Below, piece by piece: positions 1 through 13,024 of a DNA stretch of 64,000 nucleotides. Below the pieces are notes generated by a model, which ran no database searches, was not told the DNA's origin, and saw only the letters and a program-made list of their open reading frames with translations. Numbering within the stretch: the stretch's first letter is position 1; each line of letters opens with the position of its first letter. The translations under genes were made by a program, and so were the position numbers. The stretch is taken from assembly GCF_010183535.1 (NCBI RefSeq), contig NC_071329.1:6386001-6450000 (forward strand), written 5' to 3'. The stretch is from Caenorhabditis remanei. Its lineage: Eukaryota; Nematoda; Chromadorea; Rhabditida; Rhabditidae.

Positions 1-1357
1 ATATATAATCGAAAAGATGAAGACGTGAAAATTTTGAATCTGATTCTAGAACTTGAGTGGTATGATGTTGAATCTACTAAATTTTTCAGTTGAGTAAAAT
101 CTTTAACCCTTGTATCTCAACATATTTTTATTCCTGAAAATTTTTTTAAACAGATTCAGAATTCACACAATCTCAGTTTTCTAATCATATCGAATTCATT
201 ATTAAAACCCTGGTCACACCCGTATTATTATAAAAAATTAAGCTATTTCTGAAAACCCACCTAAACTGGCTTGAAAACCAATAAGTAATTCGTAATTTCT
301 TCCAGAACAAAACGTTGTCAAGTGAGAAAAGCCTAAAAACAAGAAAACGGAGCGTGAGAAAATATGTGTACAAAGGAAAATTAGTCTATCTCGTTCACTA
401 CTCTTGGAGAGTGTAAGAACGGGACAGCTGAAATTATAATGAGCTATATTTTTTCAAGAATGCTAAATAAATATTTCCAAAAAATTTTTTTGAAATTAAG
501 CATGGAAGTACTGATCGTAACTCTTCCAATCAGAATCATTGAAATTTCAGACATTCTGGTTTTCTCTATCATTACAGTCCGGTTTCTGCAACCGTGCTCC
601 ATCGAAACGGACAAAAAAATTGATGGCGATAGAGAGACGCAGAGAGACAGACGATTAAAGAAAATTACATTAGAGCGCGGTGGTGCTTGCGTAAATTTGG
701 TACAAAAATCACTGATTTGTTTAAAATTTAAAATTTTTTAGTTGCAAAGAAAGCCCAAAGCACAATACCAACCTAACCTCCCCAAATCACAAAAATGCAA
801 AGTAAAAGAAGAATAAGAATAAGAATATGATGATGATGATGCATCACTTTACTACACTTTACGAGAGGTATACGTTGGGAAGGAGCGGAGGGAACGAATG
901 TGGTAAAGGATGCACCGCCGACGCTCTTCTGGTGGTCAAATGTGACATTTTTTGAGTTCTTTACGTTTTTACAGTTTACAACAACATTCATATAGTTTGG
1001 GAGAAAAAGGCGTCCGAGATGCGCCAGACTCATTTTGCACAAGTGCTGGGCAAGAAATGGGCATGCACTCGGCAAAATTAGTTTCATGATTTTTCGAGAA
1101 CCCAACGTGACAAATGTTGCCAAGCTTAGCTAACAGCAAGAAAAAAAAGTCAAGAAAAAGTGAGTATTTCTTTCTTGCTCTCAAGGGGATAACTAAATTC
1201 AATTAACCGTTTTCCTCCTCTTTTGTTTCTTTTTTCTTTTTATTCGCACCGCCCGTAAGAGAAGTAAATTGAAGGAAAAGAAGGCTTTAGGGGGAATAGA
1301 AGTGTTGGGGACTAACTCGTATTTCATCAATTCTCATTTTGACTCATTGTGTTGGAA

Positions 1358-1376
1358 GGGGGGGGGGGGGGGGGGG
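1358..1376 (+). repeat. 19-base poly-G tract
   Basis: Nineteen consecutive G residues on the plus strand, followed by a further G-rich purine stretch to about 1450. Long G tracts can fold into G-quadruplexes. In C. elegans such tracts are known to suffer deletions when the DOG-1 (FANCJ-type) helicase is absent; whether that applies here is inference. The exact length may be affected by sequencing error. Confidence 0.9.
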
Positions 1377-1472
1377 TAGAAAATGAGGGAGGGGAAGAGG
1401 GGTTTTTGTTTGTAAGGGTGAGGGAAAGAAGGAGAAAGTTGGTTTAGGGGACGGAATGACTAAAGTGAAAAT

Positions 1473-1515
1473 GTGCTCTACCGACAACTGTTAAAAAATA
1501 GATTTCGGTAGAGCG
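1473..1515. repeat. Small hairpin with CTCTACCG / CGGTAGAG arms
   Basis: The left arm GTGCTCTACCG and right arm CGGTAGAGCG flank an 18-20 base loop. The CGCTCTACCGAAA word recurs across the window (about 24.5, 28.9, 30.4, 30.8, 31.6, 33.8, 48.2 and 49.1 kb) and forms the inner arm of the TATTAGC-type inverted-repeat elements, so this is probably a remnant of that family. Confidence 0.55.
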
Positions 1516-4202
1516 AAGTCGCCATTATATTGAGACGCTGTCACATAATGAGACTGATATCATTTACGAGGTTCCGTCTTGAATTTGAATAGGAATGCGG
1601 AGTTTCGTAAATCGGCACCAATTAATGCTAACAAAATTTGACCGTTTTCACTAGTTCTTGTAATTTTTGACTCAAAAAAGTTTTGGCTTTCACAAATCTC
1701 TTGACATCAGGACACACAGACGGAATGACAGACAAGGAACACAGGAAGATAAAAATCAAACAATCAGGAATTTATACAAAAACTGTAATAAAAGTTTGGA
1801 GGGGAACGAAAGTTTTAGATTATGATTTTTTGGACAAACCGATAAACAGACAGACAGAAATTGAGTCAAATTGGCATATTTACTCCGAAATTGAGAAAAA
1901 AGATAGGATAACAACACAATCTGAAAGTCTCAATTATTTTCTGATTGGTACTTTCTAAAATTCCATTAAAATGGGGTTTTCAACAGCTGATGTCTCTATC
2001 ATTCCAAAATGATACTACACGATAAATGAGTATGTATGTCTGTCTGTGTGTTTGTCCAAATATCCACAAAAACATGAAAGCGTCAAAAGCGCGAATGTCA
2101 CCCAAGTACTTGAAAGTTTCTAGTGCCGATCTGCGATAAGATGTCACAAAATCCAGCAAATACTGTATTTCCTGGTATTCAGACAAAGGTGCCAACACAC
2201 GGAGATCTAAAAAGACAAGCTGTAAGCTTTCACTTCAAAACTAGTATACTCTCCCGTTAAAAGCAACATCGTCCGTTTTTTTTTTTCACTTCCAATTAAA
2301 AAGTACATCTATACACAAATCTATATGTCAAAACCAATCTAATTCTCATCATCCCAAACTAAGCTTATATACATAGTAGTAGCGGGAAACGTGAAATGAG
2401 AATTAAATTTGAAGAGACGGGTTGTTGGGGGAAGAGAGGAAGAAATAAAGGGGGAGGCACAATACTCATTAGAGAACATCAAAAAGTCATGGAAGCATGA
2501 AGGACAGGAAGTGGGGTCTACTCATCGTGGATGTTGCAGAGACGAGAGAAGGAGGAGATATTCACTTTTGGTTCATTTCTTTAATTGCGATTTGAAATTT
2601 GATCCGGATAGGCAGAGAGACGGGAAGGGGGAATAGATATTTTTTGAAATGAGGAGAGGAGGGGGAGATTCGAAATGTGTGAAAATCATGAAGGGTAAAG
2701 ATTGAGGATGTCAGAAACCTTGGCTCCGGGACGTTTCAACACTAAACGGTAATAAATACACTGAAAAGTGAAACTTCTTCTGTTCCATTTCATGCGAATC
2801 GCGATGAAAAAGCCTTATTCCAGTATATTTTTCCCAATGCCAAGGTTGCTAAAGGGAGATATAAGCTAGCAAAGTTCGAAAAATGCACCATATGGCAACA
2901 TGGTGCATCGACTTCAAGTTTGTACCAAAAACTCCAATTTTAGAGGCTCCAGACGTAAAAAGGTTTTAAATAACATAAAAATTTATTCAAAAACCCATAA
3001 AAATCAACTAAAAGAAACAACTTCCCCAGCAGAGGTACCAAGGTTCGAGCTCACCTGGTGCTCAATTTTTTGTTTTTGTTTTGATTTTTTTCACAATGCC
3101 ATGGTTTCCCGTCTGGTTTCAGAACGATTCGGAGCCAAAAATCAGTATTTTCAGAAACTAGTTTTTCATCAATCGCGTGTGTTTCTGAGAATTCAGTGTT
3201 TTAGACAGAAAAATTTCCGAAAAAAACTATAATCCGCCCCGAAAAATCCACGAAACTGTTCAATCCCCGAATTCTCGGTTGCCTGAAAAAAATAGAATTA
3301 ATTCAAAACTCAAAAACATTTTTAAAACCATTCAAACTATAAGAAACATCTAAACGAGTAGGTAAGGGTAGAAAGAAAACGGACACAAGAAAATAAGCGC
3401 GCATGCATAAATTATGAGATGCCAGATTACGCAATTGACACAAAAATGGAGAGGAGAAGGTGAGAGTCGTAAAAATGAATAAAAGAGCAGATAAATAAGA
3501 CAGGTAGGTGGGGGATTGGGGGGAAGGGGTACTAAAAAGGTGACAAGGTCAAGAGTGTTTAGTAGAGATTAGGAAAGGGGGATTGGTTTGAATATGGTAC
3601 AAGAGGGATGTATTTCTGTGTGTCGGGATGTCCAGATGTCCACTAATCCCAAAACTCAATATCTTCTATACACCGGATTATATAATCTTCGCTGTCAATT
3701 TACACTGACAATTACACTGACAATTTTCACAGTAACCGAAACTTTTTGCATTTCTATAAGATCTCCGAATCTTCTAATCCCCCATATCCCCCACGTCTTA
3801 CAAGACTTCTAAACGAGAAAAATGCAAATGAATGTGCGACAAAAAGAGACAATGTTGTATAATATTTGAGGTCCCTCCTCGCGTGTTTCGAAAGGAATAT
3901 GAGGGAACAACAAAATGGATGAGTTTCTGAAGAGAAGGAGAAAAAGAAATTGGAATTTTTGAAGGAAAATAAATGAAAATGCAAATAATGCAAAAGAGAA
4001 TAGGGGTGAAACATTCGAGGAGCAGAGGAGGGAAATTGATGATGACTTGGTGACAAATTGACTTTTGAGGAAGAGGTTGGAGTGAAGAGGGAATGGGATT
4101 TTGACTTGGGCTAGGGGATTGCAAACCTAACGTTTCAAAAATTTCAGAACTTGAAACGTCTTCAGGAACATGACGGGTATTTGTAAACTTCCGAACCTGG
4201 TA

Positions 4203-4653
4203 CAGTACCGTCCAAAAGGTTGTAAACTTTGGCCGTTTTCAGTTGATATTGGTCAACTTTGAGAGTGTGGTATGGTATCACTGATTGTCACATTAAGTAG
4301 ATTTTTAATGAATTATACGGAACAAAAGTAGAGCTTCATTTTTGCAGTTGACAACTTTTTTGTACGGACACTCCCTAGAAAGTTATGGTCATTTTAAGCG
4401 GACAGCTCAAAAATTGAACTATTTTACACTGAAATTGGTCAATATGAAGGAGAAATTACTTTGTTAATACGTAACTTGCTAGGGAATGCTTGTACAAAAA
4501 AGTTGTCAACCACAAAAATGAAGCTCTACCTTTGTTCTGTAGGGTTTATGCATAATTTACTTTGTGGAGTAATCAGTATTACCATGACACACTCACAAAT
4601 TTTGTCAATTTCAACTGAAACGGCCAAAATTTACAACCTTTTGGACGGTACTG
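4203..4653. mobile_element. Palindromic TA-flanked MITE (CAGTACCGTCCAAAA family), copy A
   Basis: The ends are near-perfect inverted repeats: CAGTACCGTCCAAAAGGTTG at the left and its complement CAACCTTTTGGACGGTACTG at the right, each flanked by TA. Sequence similarity between arms continues inward (GTTGACAACTTTTTTGTAC / GTACAAAAAAGTTGTCAAC), so nearly the whole element can fold back. There is no open frame for a transposase. A TA target duplication and terminal inverted repeats fit a non-autonomous Tc1/mariner-type element; the superfamily is inferred from the TA alone. Three diverged relatives lie at 11.07, 11.52 and 32.04 kb. Confidence 0.85.
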
Positions 4654-4833
4654 TATATACAATACAATTTCATTTAGATATAAATGTTCACACAGAAATC
4701 TGGTTAGTCATTTTCTGTGGTTTTTGAGGTTCCAATGCTACGTACCTCTAACATAACCTTGTCATTGCTCTAAATATAAAGTTATTAGAAATATACACAT
4801 AACTGTGTTCTGTTATAACATAATTCAATTATA

Positions 4834-5038
4834 TTACCCATCCGCCGGTGGCTGACCGCTCGCTCAAAGTTCGGCCCGGGGACGCGGAGTGGGTCTCGAC
4901 GCGACTACCGTAGTATAAAACTTTTTTATGACGAAAGTACGGTCAAGAGCCGCCGTAAATCGAAATTCCGCAACGAGACCCACTCCGCGTCCCCGGGCCG
5001 AACTTTGAGCGAGTGGTCAGCCACCGGCGGATGGGTAA
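4834..5038. mobile_element. GC-rich palindromic MITE, TA-flanked
   Basis: Inverted arms of about 65 bp start TTACCCATCCGCCGG and end CCGGCGGATGGGTAA, with TA on both sides. The arms are strikingly GC-rich (for example GGCCCGGGGACGCGGAGTG) in AT-rich surroundings and differ by very few bases, which suggests a young copy or selection or correction that keeps the hairpin. There is no coding capacity. Confidence 0.85.
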
Positions 5039-5174
5039 TAGTAATAGTTGGTAAACGGATTTGTGCTTGTTGGAAAGGTTAAAACGTAAGGATCCTGAAT
5101 TTGTATTCTGCAATTTTATTAGATATCAGAAAACGCAATTTTTTACCGATTTGGAAAGAAAGTCACATTCTCAT

Positions 5175-5562
5175 CAGAGTTGCATGGAAGTAAACTCAGA
5201 AGTTAGACGGAAGTGTGTTTTATTTCGACAGTATAAAACGAATTGCAAAAATATAAAGTTAATACGTTGTATTGATGGTATTACTACCTTTCGAGCATAG
5301 AAAATTCCAACATTTTACCTATCCCCTACCAGTAGACCTAAAAAAGTCTTCACTTCCGACTTCCGACTTCCGGGATATTTCGGGTATCAAAATCAGCTCT
5401 TTTTTCAAGTAGGGGATACGTAAAATGTTGGAATTTTTATGCTCGAAGGGTAGTAATACCATCAATACAACGTATTCACTTCATATTTTTGCATTTCGTT
5501 TTATATTGTCGAAATAAAACACACTTCCGTCTAACTTCCGAGTTTACTTCCATGCAACTCTG
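5175..5562. mobile_element. hAT-like MITE with 8-bp target duplication
   Basis: The left end begins CAGAGTTGCATGGAAGTAAA and the right end is its complement finishing CAACTCTG. The element is flanked by the identical 8-mer ATTCTCAT at 5167-5174 and 5563-5570. An 8-bp duplication together with a terminal CAGAG is characteristic of the hAT superfamily. Arms of roughly 150 bp pair across a central loop near 5330-5400 that contains a tandem CTTCCGA(CTTCCGA) run. There is no transposase frame, so it would have to be moved by an enzyme encoded elsewhere. Confidence 0.88.
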
Positions 5563-5599
5563 ATTCTCATTATCAGTATCTCAAAATTTTTAGAATAGA

Positions 5600-8500
5600 A
5601 GCCAACGGCTCCTACTACTAGTCTTTCCAGTGATTTTTAAAGTCAAATCTATACAAAACATGTGTTTACTGCAAAAAAGACCCAGATAAAAAGAGATAAG
5701 AAGTACTTAGAAATATCCAAATCACATTTTCGGAAATAGGAAGAAGTTGACGGAATTAGGTGTGTATTGTGTAGTACAAACAATTTCTGATGTTTCATGG
5801 ATTTATGTATGTAACTTCCAGAAAAAAACATGTTTCCAAAAACAAGAAACTAGAAAAAGTGCAAGATTTGGAAGTACTTCAAAAAAGGCAACTTAGATTT
5901 CAAGTACCACTGCTGATTTTTGAGCCATTTGAGCCGGAAATTGGAGCAAAAATCCGTGAGCAAAAAAAGTTATCACGTCACTTGAGTATACAAAGTAATG
6001 TAGTAGGCTTTGACAAAAATCAAGAAAAACAAAAACATGCCAAAACCAATCAAAATCAGAAGCCTATATATTTTTGATTTCCGTTATAGAGATAGAGATA
6101 GAGGTAGGGATGGGGAAGAAAAGAATACAGCAAATAAATAAGCAAGATATCAGAGGGGTTTTGAGAGTCAAAATAGAGGCTCGGACATTCGGACACACAA
6201 ATGTTCTGGTCAGTGTAAAAGTTGTCAGTTTAAAAAGGTACAGTGACAATTTTTAGGTTTGGAAATTAGGGAGATCCGGAAATACCGAGATACAAACTGA
6301 CGTAGGAGTAAGTTGGAATATAAACAACCTATCGAACATAATTTAAGATCAAAACGGAAACCGATTCCAAAATGAAACCATAAACAAAAGAACGTGCTCG
6401 CTGCTCTTCTCCCAATAAGTGGATAGCTTTTGACACCCCTCCATCTCTTCTTCACCATGGTGTTGCCGTCCCTTTCCTCTCTCTCTCACAAATGCGCCAA
6501 ATGTGTGTGTTTGTATCTCATCCTCCCCACTAGCCTCCACTTTTGCACTCTTCCCGCCTTCAATGGAATATATTACATAAACAATAGAAGCGGAGGGATG
6601 ACCCCAGTGTGAGTAGGTTTAGTTACTCTTTCTCTCCAAAAGATCTAAATGGCAAGGGTGTTCTCACAATCGGAGAGTCTCAAGTGGGTGGATAAAAGGG
6701 GAAGAAAGAAGGGCTTCGAATAGTTAAGGAGATGGAGCATCGGGAAGTATGTTAAATGGATTCAGATCGGATTTCGGATTTAGAAAAAGTTCAGAATTTT
6801 CAGAATTAGGTATTCTACCGGATCGCGGAGCAATAAAAATGGAAGACCAGTTTTCTGTCCATTTGTCTGTAGGCATGTCTGTCCGGATGTCCATACAGAC
6901 CTGCTCATAGAAATTTAGGTTGGCAGGCAGGTGGTGTTCTCCCTGTATTTTTATATGTCTGTCAGCGCGTTTGTTTGTCCGCAAGTCCGCTACTTTTTTG
7001 AAATTTCTGAATCCTCGTACTCAATTCAGAAAAATACCTCAAAGTTGATCCTTGCATCCAAGCACAGATTCACGGAAACCCACAAACACCTTGGGCATCC
7101 GGACATCTTGACATCTGGAACTCGGCCCTTGACAAGCTAAGCGTCTAGCCAGTCGGGCATCCGGACGTTCGGACACACGGACTCTCAGACAAGCTCTCAG
7201 ACTCCAAGCCCTATAAACTTCGAGTGTTTAATTGAACTCCTACACTGACAAGAGTATTGAATGACGTCGAATTTTATTTGAAATTGAAAGGAAGCGGTCT
7301 CCCAGAAAAGGATCATGTGTTCAATTTCATCTCTTATCCATCCTCTTCCATTCTTCTAAACACCAAAATGATGATTTTGGTTTTACGATGGCACTTCTGG
7401 AGTGAAAGGGATCTTCAGGGCTCAAGACGAAGGAGGGGTGATATTAGTAAAAGAAAATGACATATGGGAGAGCCTCTCTAAAAAGACGAAGGGGTGTCAG
7501 GGATGAGGAATGGTAACCGGATGTGACACAAGAAGATACGGCGGTTTTGGAAAACATGACGAGGAGAAGAAGCGTTTCTAGAGTAAGTTTTTGGAAAATA
7601 TTGGTAAGACTGGAAAGGAAAAGTCTAGAAATCTGGAAACTTTAACATTCTACCCGGGTCGGTTGTCTCTTTGCAAACAGTATGAAATCTCACAGTTTCT
7701 ACCTACAATCAGAAGATCAATATCTTAACAAGAATGGACATCCGGTCATTAGGAAATACCGACAGACACACAAACTGACAGAAAAAGTTTAGGAGTGCTA
7801 CTAATTATTATGGAAAACAATTTTGTTTTAGTTTAATGTCTAAAAAACCAATACTAAAATCTTTTTAAAACTTAGGAATTCCATAACCGAAAAAAATCTA
7901 CAGTATGATCAAATAAATGGGAAGTATGAAAAACTGGGAATCTGGCTGAAATGCTCAGATTCTTTTGAAAAAAAAACGCAATTTTCTAATTTTCATTTCT
8001 AAATTTCAAAATGGAAAATATGAATATTCGAAAATCCGGACACACAGGGATACAGACGGGCAAAAGTTTTCAAACACCCAAAAGCTGAATTCAACAGAAC
8101 TCAGAAATTCATGCTTTGAAAAGCCAGATTTTCTGGTATTAAAACTTTCGGTAATCTGGACACATAGACTTACAGACAGACAACAGAAGAGAACGATCGA
8201 ACCCCCAGAAACCTAGAATTTTCCCATTTCGAAAACGAAACTGACTACTAAACTGACTATCCAAAGTGAAATAACATAATACCAAAAACGGTAAAAATTG
8301 ATGTTAATCTTTCTAGGTTTATATTCAACACGAGAACGGAAAGAGAGAGATGAAACCTTGTCGGCGCCACTTTTACGACCCCATCCCTCCCGGTCCGTCC
8401 CTCATCTCACCAGGGTGTCAAATGTTATGTCAACGTGTATATCATTCATCAGAGAGGCAATAAGACTTTTATTTCTTGTGTATTACTTTTGGAACATTTG

Positions 8501-11060
8501 AGGAACATAATGGTGCAGGAGAGGAATATTTGTTCCAATCAACGACCCGAATCTCATTAGCTTCTTCATTCAATCTTAACGGATGCTTGAAGAAAAGAGG
8601 AGGAGAGAAGTACGAGAATGTTGGAACAGAAATGAGAGAGAGGGAGTTTGTTAAGATGAATTGCTATGGAACGGGAGGGAGTTCAAAGACAAATGAGAGG
8701 AATTGAAGGAATGATTCGAGAAACTTTTGAGATGGAAAAGTTTTACTGATCAATATTCAGTTCATACAATAATTGAGGAACTTGAAAGGAATGAAAATGT
8801 GGGAATTCTGTGTGGTCTTTAAATTTAAAAAAAAATCTAAAACAAACTCGAATACAGTACATTGCTACTGAGTTCCTGGTTTACGACGATTTAATTTATT
8901 ATGTGTCCCTGTTTCAGTGATACATCAACCGAAAGTAAGTATTCTGATTGTCTTTCGCAAATAATTAATTTTGTGAGTAAGAAAATTTTGAACCTGGTTT
9001 GCAACTCATGCAACTCTAGCTTCCAGGCTTTGAGGCAATTTTGTAACGAATGATTTTTTGTTGAACAACCATGAGACTACAATTTTCCATTTTGCTATCG
9101 TAGGGAAACCTATGGTAAAAAGTTTTAAGGGATACAAACATGAAAATGAGAAAATAGAATAGCCTTGTGATTCGAAACTGTAAAAGATAAATTTTTCAAC
9201 TCAAATTTTGCCAGAGCTTCTATGCATAAGCTCGCTTTACATTTCTGAGAAAAGCTTTTAAAACTACAAACTAGACATCTAACTAGACATAAACTAGACA
9301 TTCAAAATGATAATACAAGTGAAATTCAGTAAGCAACAAAAGTCTTCTGAATTCTAACGTCAAAATTTATTGGTCTTGGAATACTGATAGACTTGTACGT
9401 TTTCCAAAATTAAGATTTTAAGAAATCAGAATTCATAAGATCTCCGAAAGAACTTTTAGGGGCATGGCTTTCAAACTATCTATAAGTTGTTTGGTAATGA
9501 GCGTTTTTGATTACGTAGATACCGTTTTCTGTTCTCACCGAAAGAACACGCTGATTTTTAATACAAAATGGGATTTATGTAGTCGCGATTGTGTACGCCC
9601 AAATTTATAGATTGTGTGATAGCCAAAGTTTCAAAGACACCCCTTTTATGGAAATATTTTTAAATTCCAAAACTTCAGACCACACGGAAACAGTCTAAAA
9701 GTTCGGTGTTCTGCAAATGCTACATTTCGCCATCTGGAATTTATCAACTTTAGTATAGAGCACTTAATGCTGCAAAACCAGTGCTATTATTCATGATCCA
9801 CTGCAAAACTTCATAAAGAACAAAGTGATTAAAATGTACTAATTTTTCCTAGGGGATCAAGCTCAAGCTCCATTCAACAACCAGCAGTAACCTGAATACC
9901 AACTATAAAGGTACAGAAAGAAGCGGAAAGGAGAAAAAGAATAGTGTTTTAGTTTTTAAGCACAATTGAGTGAAAGAAGGCAAGAGATGAATCTAATTAT
10001 GACTCCTTCTCCTTTTTTCCGTCTTCTGTGTGCATGTTGGCGATGGCATGTACATGATGATGAGCGTCGTCGGCGGAAGACAGAAAACGAAAATATATAG
10101 ATGTATACTAAGAAGATGTTGATGGAAGAACAAAAAACGAAATAGTGTGGAAGTGACAAGGGGGGACATCCGGACATACATCAGCACGGTGGGGTAACAG
10201 TTACGGTAACTGAATTGATTCTGATTCTGTGTCCAATTCCTAACAAGGAAGATTAGTTTTCTCAAGCGGTAACAGTCACACTTAAGTGAAACTAAACCCA
10301 CTTGAAACAGTAATACTGGCAGGAAGAAAGGAGGAAATCTGGCTAATAACTGTCTCCTTAATGCCAAAGTGAAACGAGAAATGGGTGGAGAAGGGCTTTT
10401 ACTCAAAATACGTCAATTAAATAAGAGGAAGCCTTCTCCTTCTTCTTCTCCTTCTTCATCCAAAACCAATCTGGCGCATTTTTGCGGACACATACATTGT
10501 TTGTGCCCTCTTCCTGCCTGCTACCAGCCTCCTTCAATATATCATTTCCACCAATCTGGTCATCTGGATGGCCAGGACTCGCCTTCCTAACCCGATTTGG
10601 CTACTTTAATCGACGGCAATTGGTCTGGGGTGGCGACTATAGAGGCATGTGTCACTTCTGGTATAACAAATCATTTGGGAGACGTTTAGTTAGGTAATAG
10701 ACCGGTAATGGAGAGTGAAGGTATGAGGGAAACTGTTGATGGCGGGGTGAGTGGTGGTCCGTGGTGATAAGGGGGATTGGATGATAAGGGAGGGAAAAGG
10801 TCATTAAGGGATGAGCTGGTGATAGCGCTATCTGAAAGAAAAAAGAAATTAATGACCGTGGTCCCACAGAAGGTTGCAGTTGATATTGAGTTGACAATGG
10901 GCAGTGGTCTTAACGACGTGTCGGAAGAGTGAGCTGTCAGTTAGTACAGTTGAGTTCTGGTGAGAAAAATTAGATTCCAGATTTACTATTAGCGTATCAT
11001 ACAATCAAAAATGAACAAGAAACTCTGAATCAGGAAGTCGATTTAATCTATAAATTCTAC
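5600..11060. other. Intergenic DNA, no supported gene
   Basis: The open frames here are short, low-complexity and lack splice-site support. Visible content: a GAGATA run near 6090; copies of the dispersed GGACACACAGAC / TCCGGATGTCC repeat at 6180-6200, 6850-6980, 7085-7190, 7735-7770, 8030-8060, 8155-8180 and 10170; and CTTCTC runs near 10435. The pieces at 8350-8420 and 10440-10700 are slightly more GC-rich than their surroundings but gave no consistent reading frame. Confidence 0.5.
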
Positions 11061-11064
11061 TAAC

Positions 11065-11515
11065 TACAGTGCCGGTCAAAATGATATCATATTTTGCCTT
11101 TTTCAGTTGAAAATGCCAAACTTTGAGAGTGTGTCATAGTAAAACAATTTTAACAATTTCACAAAATAACTTTTTTATGAATTAAACAGATCAAAAGTAG
11201 AGTTCTATTTTTGTAGTTGACAATTTTTTGTACGGACACTTCCCAGAGGGTTATGGGGTTATGGTCATTTTAAGACGAAATCTCGAAAATCGAACTATTT
11301 TGCACTGAAATGGGTCGATTTAAAGGAAAAAACACTTTATCGAGTGGTAACTTGCTAAGGAACATCCGTACAAAACCGTTGAAAACTACAAAAAGAAAGT
11401 TCTACTTTTGGTCTGCTCGATCCACAAAAAATTAGTCTGTCGGACTGTTAATTACACTATAACACACTCTCAAAGTTCAGCATTTTAACTCTATTATACA
11501 ATACGCGTTAATGTA
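11065..11515. mobile_element. MITE of the CAGTACCGTCCAAAA family, copy B (right end decayed)
   Basis: It begins TACAGTGCCGGTCAAAATG and shares with copy A the internal blocks TGTAGTTGACAA, TTTTTTGTACGGACACT and a mirrored right half. The right terminal repeat is no longer recognisable, and copy C starts directly next to it, so the two may have been joined by nested insertion or deletion. Confidence 0.7.
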
Positions 11516-11519
11516 CATA

Positions 11520-11977
11520 CAGTACAGCTCAAAAGTATATTAAGTTTTGCATTTTTCAGTTGAAAGCGCCCCACCCAACTTTGAGAGTGTGCCAAAGTAA
11601 AACTGTCTGTCCCACAAAACAAATTTTTATGGATGAAACAGACCAAGAGTAGAACTCTATTTTTGTAGTTGGTAACTTTTTTGTGCGAGCACTTCCTAGC
11701 AAGTTACATATCGTCAAAGCAATATCTCTCTCAAATCGACCAATTTCAGTGCAAAATAGTGCAATTTTTGAGCTGTCGTCTAAAAATGAGCATAACTCTT
11801 TAGGGAGTGCCTTTACAAAAAAGTTGTCAACTACAAAAATGAAGCTCTATTTTTGATCTGTACGATCCATTAAAAACCTAGTTAATGGGACTATCAGTAT
11901 TACTATGACAAACTTTCAAAGTTGGACAATTTCAACTAAAAAAAAACCAAAACTTAAGATATTTTTGAGCGGTACTG
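11520..11977. mobile_element. MITE of the CAGTACCGTCCAAAA family, copy C
   Basis: The left end is CAGTACAGCTCAAAAGTAT and the right end TTTTTGAGCGGTACTG, each flanked by TA. Internal blocks match copies A and B (TTGTAGTTGGTAACTTTTTTG and its mirror AAAAAAGTTGTCAACTACAAA). There is no transposase frame. Confidence 0.8.
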
Positions 11978-11979
11978 TA

Positions 11980-13020
11980 TCTACTGTGTCCAAATATTTT
12001 TTTTTGCTTTTGAAACTTTGGCTGGATTAAAGATTTCCCAGATGTTACATAGATTGGTTTACTGGCATTCTTCCTTTCAACTTTGGTAGCGGTCAAATCA
12101 AAGTATTGGTTCAACAAACATTACCATATTCAATTTTACGAATGTTACATCTATTATAGAAAAATACTGTTGAATCTAGAGAACTTCTACCTAAAACTTC
12201 CAAGACTAATCATATTCTATGATTTATCCAATCGTTTAATAACTTTCTCGATTATTGTATCTGAAAAGAAAAGAAAAAAACACGGTTTTTTTGTTGTGAA
12301 CTATTTATTTGTTCGTTTTTTCACTTCTTTTTTATTACTGATTTCAAATTGGCTGGAATTGAAATGTCAATTCCAGTCATATCCAGTTTCAGTAATTAGT
12401 TACACAACATTGTTTTTTTTGAGGGAAGGGGAACATGGGGGACAATTTTAATTGTGTTTAACAAAAAATGGATCACTTATGAAGCTTTGAATCAGTCGGG
12501 ATTTTGAATGAATGAAGAGAAAAAATTCGGACCTTAAAACTTCAAAAGTCAGGGGTGCAAATAAAAGAATAACCTTTTTAAAAGGGAATTATGGGGGGTT
12601 GACAATAAAAGAAGGGAGAAACTTCCGGAGCAAATAATAGAAAAAGTAACCGATGAATGTTTTTTTGGGGGAGGACAAAGAGAAGAAAGATTTTTTTGGG
12701 ATTTTAGTTTTCACAGATTTCAAAAAGAGAAGAATTACAGGGAAGAATGGTTTTGAACGGACAGAAAAAATGAGCTTAATGAAAAGGGAATTAGAAAAAT
12801 AAAAATCTGAAATTATAAGAAAAGAGAAAAAGTGGAGAAAGCAGATTGGAGAAGGTTTCAATTATTGGTATTTAGTTTTTTGCTTATTTTTTTGATTTTC
12901 AGAATTTTTGAGTTTTTTTCGATTTTTCTTTGAGAAAGAGAGGCAGGGGTGGGTATATGAAGTGAGTGAGGTAGAAAGTGAATATAAAATAATTTGGGGG
13001 GGGGGAGGTCTAAATATATG
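11980..13020. other. AT-rich spacer downstream of the minus-strand gene
   Basis: A T- and A-rich spacer with no supported gene. It lies at the 3' side of the minus-strand gene that ends at 13025, so part of it is presumably that gene's 3' UTR. I see no canonical AATAAA on the minus strand close to the stop. A ten-base G run occurs near 12999. Confidence 0.45.
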
Positions 13021-13024
13021 GTTT

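Larger units (their letters stand above)
1..4200. other. Gene-poor DNA, no supported gene
   Basis: I see no open segment here that is both long and flanked by convincing splice sites. The short open frames are low-complexity, purine- or pyrimidine-rich translations. The stretch holds simple repeats (GAT/AAT runs near 810-840), a long G tract, a small hairpin at 1473-1515, a short palindrome around 2883-2915 (TGCACCATATGG / CATGGTGCA), and scattered copies of the GTCTGTGTGTCC-type dispersed repeat (near 1705, 2035 and 3600). Confidence 0.6.
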
